A DNA stretch of 18,597 nucleotides. It comes from Bacteroidales bacterium UBA1064. GTDB lineage: Bacteria; Bacteroidota; Bacteroidia; Bacteroidales; Tenuifilaceae. Shown in pieces: positions 15,319 through 18,597 of this stretch. The position numbers and the translations under genes are program-made. The number at the start of each line of letters is the position of its first letter. Within the stretch, counting starts at the first letter, position 1. Under the pieces are notes generated by a model, which did no database searches, was not told the DNA's origin, and was given only the letters and a program-made list of their open reading frames with translations. Where the stretch lies: contig DCDD01000140.1 of the NCBI GenBank assembly GCA_002316235.1, positions 1 through 18,597 of the forward strand. Reading direction: 5' to 3'.

Positions 15319-16959
15319 TTACTTGATAATACCGTTGGATGTCCAGGTAATTTTATTTCTCCTTACATCCTTGCGGATTTGTTTATTTTGGTCCAGGGTA
15401 AGTTGTGTTTTATACGGACGTGGATGGTCCAGGTGAATACAGGCAGCGCTGTACCTAATTTGCTTTCCTTTTAGCCCGTAATTGACAAGCCTTTCGCCAA
15501 GTTCACGGTCTAAGCCCCCGTACTGCATGTTCTCATTATAGCCGTTTACTGCAACAATATCTGCTTTCCAGCCGCTAACATTATGCCCATTCCATGTGGC
15601 ACGGGCAGTAGTTATGGTATTCAGGAGGTTTTGCAGAAACCTGCTGCGGGTAAACTTAAGTAGCTTGTAGGTAAAGGGTTGCCCCTGGTGAAGCAGCCAG
15701 GATGCCTTGAATGGTTTCTGCATGGTGATATCATCATGGGTGATGGTCACGGAGACAGGCTGGGTAAGTTTAAAGTAGCCGCCACTTAGAAAGTAACCCC
15801 GACGGGCATATTTTACATGGGTCTCCACAAAATCGTTTCGGGGAATGCAATCCCCGTCAGTAAAAATTAAGTAATCGGACGATGCCTGGGTAATAGCCTT
15901 GTTAATAATTGTGCATTTACGGAAGCCCATATCGGGATGCCAAACATGCTTTAGCCGGAACTTCCCAGTTCTTGAAAATTCCTCAATAACCGCTTTGGTT
16001 TTTTCATCAGAGCCGTCATCGGCTATGAGAATTTCAAATCCGGAGAAGGTTTGCATGCTAAAACCCCAGAGTACCTTTTTTAGCCATTCCGGCTGGTTAT
16101 AGGTGGTAATAATGATGGTGGCAATGGGTTTCCCGGATGCTGGTTGCGAAGTGAGGGGTACGAATTCTTTTTTTGCAATTCTTTCTACGCTCAAACTCTC
16201 GGATTTATGTTGAAGGTTCAAATGGCGTAATTTTACGTATTTTAAAAAACGCGTGTAGGCTGTCAGCGAGCTTACCACAAAACCATTATACCCATCGAGA
16301 AATCCAAGCCGGATAACGTAAGCTTTAAAAAAGCACCATGAACTGTGGTAGAAAATACCGAAAATGCTGCTTTTCTTTCCCAACTTGAAGTATTCATGTG
16401 CTGCAATGGTGCTAAACTTGTTGGCCTTTTCGATGTGTGCCTCGTAGCTGCTATGCACCCAGTGTAGCATATCACCCTTAAGATAATGCACCTTACTTCC
16501 CTTTTGCATAACTACCCTGTCATGTGGGTTTACTCCACCCCAGCTGCCCTTTTTCCTGTCAAAAAGTCTAAGCTTCCTGTCGGGGTACCAGTTTGTATGG
16601 TGAATCCATTGTCCACAGTAGTTATTTAACCGGTTAAAGTAGTAGCCATCAGCACCCCAGTTCTCCTTTACATTTAGTATGGATTGCCTAAGCTCTTCCG
16701 AAAGGGCCTCATCGGCATCGAGAGACAGAATGTAGTCATAGGTTGCAAGCTGCATAGCATAGTTTTTCTGCTCGCGGTAACCCTCAAAGGGGTGCCGGAT
16801 AAACCTAACTCCCAGCTGCCGGCAAATATCGCCGGTTTTATCGGTTGAGAATGAGTCAACAACTAGCACTTCATCGGCAACGCCCTGAACGGATTTTATG
16901 CAACGTTCAATGTAATCCTCCTCGTTGTAAGCTATGATTACGGCTGAAATTTGGGTCAT
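15319..16959 (-). CDS. Fused double family 2 glycosyltransferase
   Basis: From the ATG at 16957-16959 the protein has 546 residues and two glycosyltransferase domains. The first (about 4-245) begins ISAVIIAYNEEDYIERCI with SLDADEAL as its DxD region, and resembles the WaaE/KdtX-like lipopolysaccharide core glucosyltransferases (HPFEGYREQKNYA, NWYPDRKLRLF, GVNPHDRV). The second (about 278-535) begins ATIIITTYNQPEWL with TDGDC as its DxD region and ends with GGLDRELGERL and IHLDHPRPY. A linker of some 30 residues joins them. Two separate active sites imply two sequential sugar additions, or one catalytic and one binding domain. A TTG at 16983 would add eight residues and is less likely. It is the first gene of the unit with the single glycosyltransferase and tsaC. 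Confidence 0.88.
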   Translation of the reverse strand: MTQISAVIIAYNEEDYIERCIKSVQGVADEVLVVDSFSTDKTGDICRQLGVRFIRHPFEGYREQKNYAMQLATYDYILSLDADEALSEELRQSILNVKENWGADGYYFNRLNNYCGQWIHHTNWYPDRKLRLFDRKKGSWGGVNPHDRVVMQKGSKVHYLKGDMLHWVHSSYEAHIEKANKFSTIAAHEYFKLGKKSSIFGIFYHSSWCFFKAYVIRLGFLDGYNGFVVSSLTAYTRFLKYVKLRHLNLQHKSESLSVERIAKKEFVPLTSQPASGKPIATIIITTYNQPEWLKKVLWGFSMQTFSGFEILIADDGSDEKTKAVIEEFSRTGKFRLKHVWHPDMGFRKCTIINKAITQASSDYLIFTDGDCIPRNDFVETHVKYARRGYFLSGGYFKLTQPVSVTITHDDITMQKPFKASWLLHQGQPFTYKLLKFTRSRFLQNLLNTITTARATWNGHNVSGWKADIVAVNGYNENMQYGGLDRELGERLVNYGLKGKQIRYSAACIHLDHPRPYKTQLTLDQNKQIRKDVRRNKITWTSNGIIK

Positions 16960-17077
16960 GTTATTTTGAAATAATTCTGACAAATGGCGTGTAAAAGTAA
17001 GATTTTTTCAATAACACGGTTGCTGGTTTAACGAATTTAATTGCCATCAGGTTAGAGGGGAAGCAGGGGGTAGAGAG

Positions 17078-17108
17078 AAAAAAGCCCAGCTGGATATGCT
17101 GGGCTTTT
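17078..17108 (-). terminator. Intrinsic terminator of hppA
   Basis: A perfect 11-base inverted repeat (AAAAGCCCAGC and GCTGGGCTTTT) with a 7-base loop lies about 20 bases past the hppA stop. On the minus-strand RNA the stem ends in a run of six U. It should separate hppA from the glycosyltransferase unit. The symmetric A and T runs would also let it act weakly in the other direction. Confidence 0.9.
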
Positions 17109-17127
17109 AAAGGATTCATGGCTATTC

Positions 17128-18597
17128 CTAAAAAATGCTGAAGGCCACTGTAACCCCCGCCATAACGATGGACACCATGCTCATCAACTTGATGAGAATG
17201 TTGAGGCTTGGGCCTGAGGTATCCTTGAATGGGTCGCCTACGGTATCACCAACCACGGCAGCCTTATGGCAATCGGAACCCTTACCCCCGAAGTTCCCCT
17301 CCTCGATGTATTTTTTTGCATTATCCCAAGAACCTCCCGAGTTGGCCATGAAAATGGCCAGCACAAATCCTGCCCCAAGTCCGCCGGTAAGTAAGCCCAT
17401 CACGCCAGCTACACCCAGCAGCAAACCGGTAAGTATTGGTACAATAATAGCCAATGAAGAGGGAAGGATCATTTCGATTTGCGCTCCCCGGGTAGAGATG
17501 GCCACACACCGCTCGTAATCGGGCTCGGTTTCCCCTGTCATTATCCCTTTAATTTCCCTGAACTGCCGGCGAACCTCCTCCACCATCTTCTGGGCAGCGC
17601 GACCAACCGCATTCATGGTCAACCCCGAGAAGAGGAATGCCATCATGGCTCCTATGAAAATTCCGGCGAGTACAATAGGATTCATCAGGTTTATCTGGTA
17701 GTAGCTCATAAAATCAACAATGGTTGCCTTGGCAGTCTCAACGGTTTCACCATTGGCAAAGGTGAGAACGTTTTCACCTATTCGCACAAGGCCAATCTTA
17801 ATTTCTTCGATGTACGAAGCTAGCAGGGCCAGCGCTGTTAGGGCGGCCGAACCAATGGCAAAACCTTTACCAGTGGCAGCGGTAGTGTTTCCCAATGCAT
17901 CAAGGGCATCGGTACGTTTGCGGACTTCAGGGCCAAGGTGACTCATCTCGGCATTTCCCCCTGCATTATCGGCGATTGGCCCGTAGGCATCGGTTGCCAG
18001 GGTTATTCCTAAAGTTGACAGCATCCCCACGGCGGCAATGCCAATTCCATAGAGCCCCAGCTGGATGTTTTGAGCTTCCAGCATATGCTTAACGTCAAAG
18101 TTGATGGCGCATAAAAATGCCATCAAAATGGCAAGGGTTATGGTGATAACCGGTATGGCTGTTGATACCATTCCCAGGCCGATGCCCGAAATGACAACGG
18201 TAGCCGGTCCGGTTTTTGAACTTTCGGATACCCTTTGGGTGGGCTTGTACGAATGGGAGGTGAAGTACTCGGTGGATTGCCCAATGATTACTCCTGCTGC
18301 AATTCCCGATACAACCGAAAATGAAATTCCTAGCCAGTGGTGAAGCCCAAGTCCATAAAGAACTCCAAAAGTTGAGAGGGCAATTAGCAGCGAGCTTACG
18401 TTAACACCCCTGCCAAGCGAACGGAGCAAATCCCTCATGGTGGCGTTCTCCTTGGTGCGGACAATGAAAATGCCCAGCAGCGATAGCACAATACCAACCG
18501 ACGCAATAAGCATGGGAGCTAAAATAGCTTTGTACTGCATGTTACCTTCAAATAGTGCAAATGCTGATGCCCCTAGTGCAGCAGTAGCAAGGATTGA
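17128..18597 (-). CDS. hppA: Membrane-bound proton/sodium-translocating pyrophosphatase, 5' end cut off by the window edge
   Basis: This integral membrane enzyme couples hydrolysis of pyrophosphate to pumping of H+ and/or Na+ out of the cytoplasm. About 489 C-terminal residues are visible; the family has about 700-750. The frame is open to the window edge, so the methionine at 18540 is internal. Hallmarks are GPIADNAGGNAEMS, DALDALGNTTAATGKG and the C-terminal GDTVGDPFKDTSGPSLN, which include pyrophosphate-Mg2+ binding residues. GNTTAATGKG has Ala and Gly where K+-independent enzymes have Lys and Thr (GNTTKA-TKG). This places it in the K+-dependent class, whose Bacteroidota members often pump Na+ or both Na+ and H+. 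The specificity glutamate in the membrane helices was not assigned. An intrinsic terminator follows. Confidence 0.95.
   Translation of the reverse strand, partial: SILATAALGASAFALFEGNMQYKAILAPMLIASVGIVLSLLGIFIVRTKENATMRDLLRSLGRGVNVSSLLIALSTFGVLYGLGLHHWLGISFSVVSGIAAGVIIGQSTEYFTSHSYKPTQRVSESSKTGPATVVISGIGLGMVSTAIPVITITLAILMAFLCAINFDVKHMLEAQNIQLGLYGIGIAAVGMLSTLGITLATDAYGPIADNAGGNAEMSHLGPEVRKRTDALDALGNTTAATGKGFAIGSAALTALALLASYIEEIKIGLVRIGENVLTFANGETVETAKATIVDFMSYYQINLMNPIVLAGIFIGAMMAFLFSGLTMNAVGRAAQKMVEEVRRQFREIKGIMTGETEPDYERCVAISTRGAQIEMILPSSLAIIVPILTGLLLGVAGVMGLLTGGLGAGFVLAIFMANSGGSWDNAKKYIEEGNFGGKGSDCHKAAVVGDTVGDPFKDTSGPSLNILIKLMSMVSIVMAGVTVAFSIF

Noticed and set aside
16992..16999. TACTTTTA on the minus strand as a promoter for the glycosyltransferase unit
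   Set aside because: It lacks the final G of the -7 consensus, and no -33 TTTG is at the right distance.
1..18597. Signs of a mobile island, phage, CRISPR array or insertion sequence
   Set aside because: No transposase, integrase, spaced repeats or terminal inverted repeats were seen. Composition looks even, and most genes are core functions.

Overview
The window is about 18.6 kb of ordinary-looking chromosome at roughly 44% GC. It most likely comes from a member of the Bacteroidota, and a Bacteroidales-like organism would fit. The grounds are a DUF3098 protein next to ftsX, a Bacteroidota-type YfhO membrane protein, promoter elements of the TTTG/TAnnTTTG type, weak or absent Shine-Dalgarno sequences, and the overall protein signatures. 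No insertion sequence, CRISPR array, tRNA or rRNA is visible. Both ends cut through genes: truB at the left and hppA at the right.

Left part (1-4510, all on the minus strand): an envelope and translation cluster reading yfhO, ftsX, a DUF3098 membrane protein, then truB. In many Bacteroidota the undecaprenyl-diphosphatase gene uppP lies between the DUF3098 gene and truB. Here that slot is a 327-base stretch with no recognisable gene. The next block (4782-7669, minus strand) holds a solitary DNA methyltransferase with no restriction partner. It is separated by a good intrinsic terminator from a two-gene unit, rpiB followed by a deoxyhypusine synthase-like gene. Facing away from rpiB on the plus strand is hemW (heme chaperone, radical SAM).

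Middle part (9035-13505): two hybrid sensor kinases meet tail to tail with 13 bases between them. The plus-strand one is a complete enzyme (extracytoplasmic sensor, three PAS-type regions, HisKA, ATPase, receiver). The minus-strand one has a matching receiver, but its kinase core has lost the N-box asparagine, the G1 and G2 glycine boxes, and the acidic residue after the phospho-accepting histidine. I read it as a pseudokinase that displays a working receiver. A near-consensus Bacteroidota promoter lies about 185 bases upstream of its start. This pair is the most interesting thing in the window.

Right part (13868-18597, minus strand): a three-gene unit of a fused double GT2 glycosyltransferase, a single GT2 glycosyltransferase similar to the second half of the fusion, and tsaC (tRNA t6A synthesis). 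Upstream is the 3' part of hppA, a membrane pyrophosphatase with the signature of the K+-dependent class, followed by a strong intrinsic terminator. The window is mostly housekeeping genes. The unusual features are the pseudokinase pair, the missing uppP, the orphan methyltransferase with permuted motif order, and the deoxyhypusine synthase-like enzyme with altered active-site residues.
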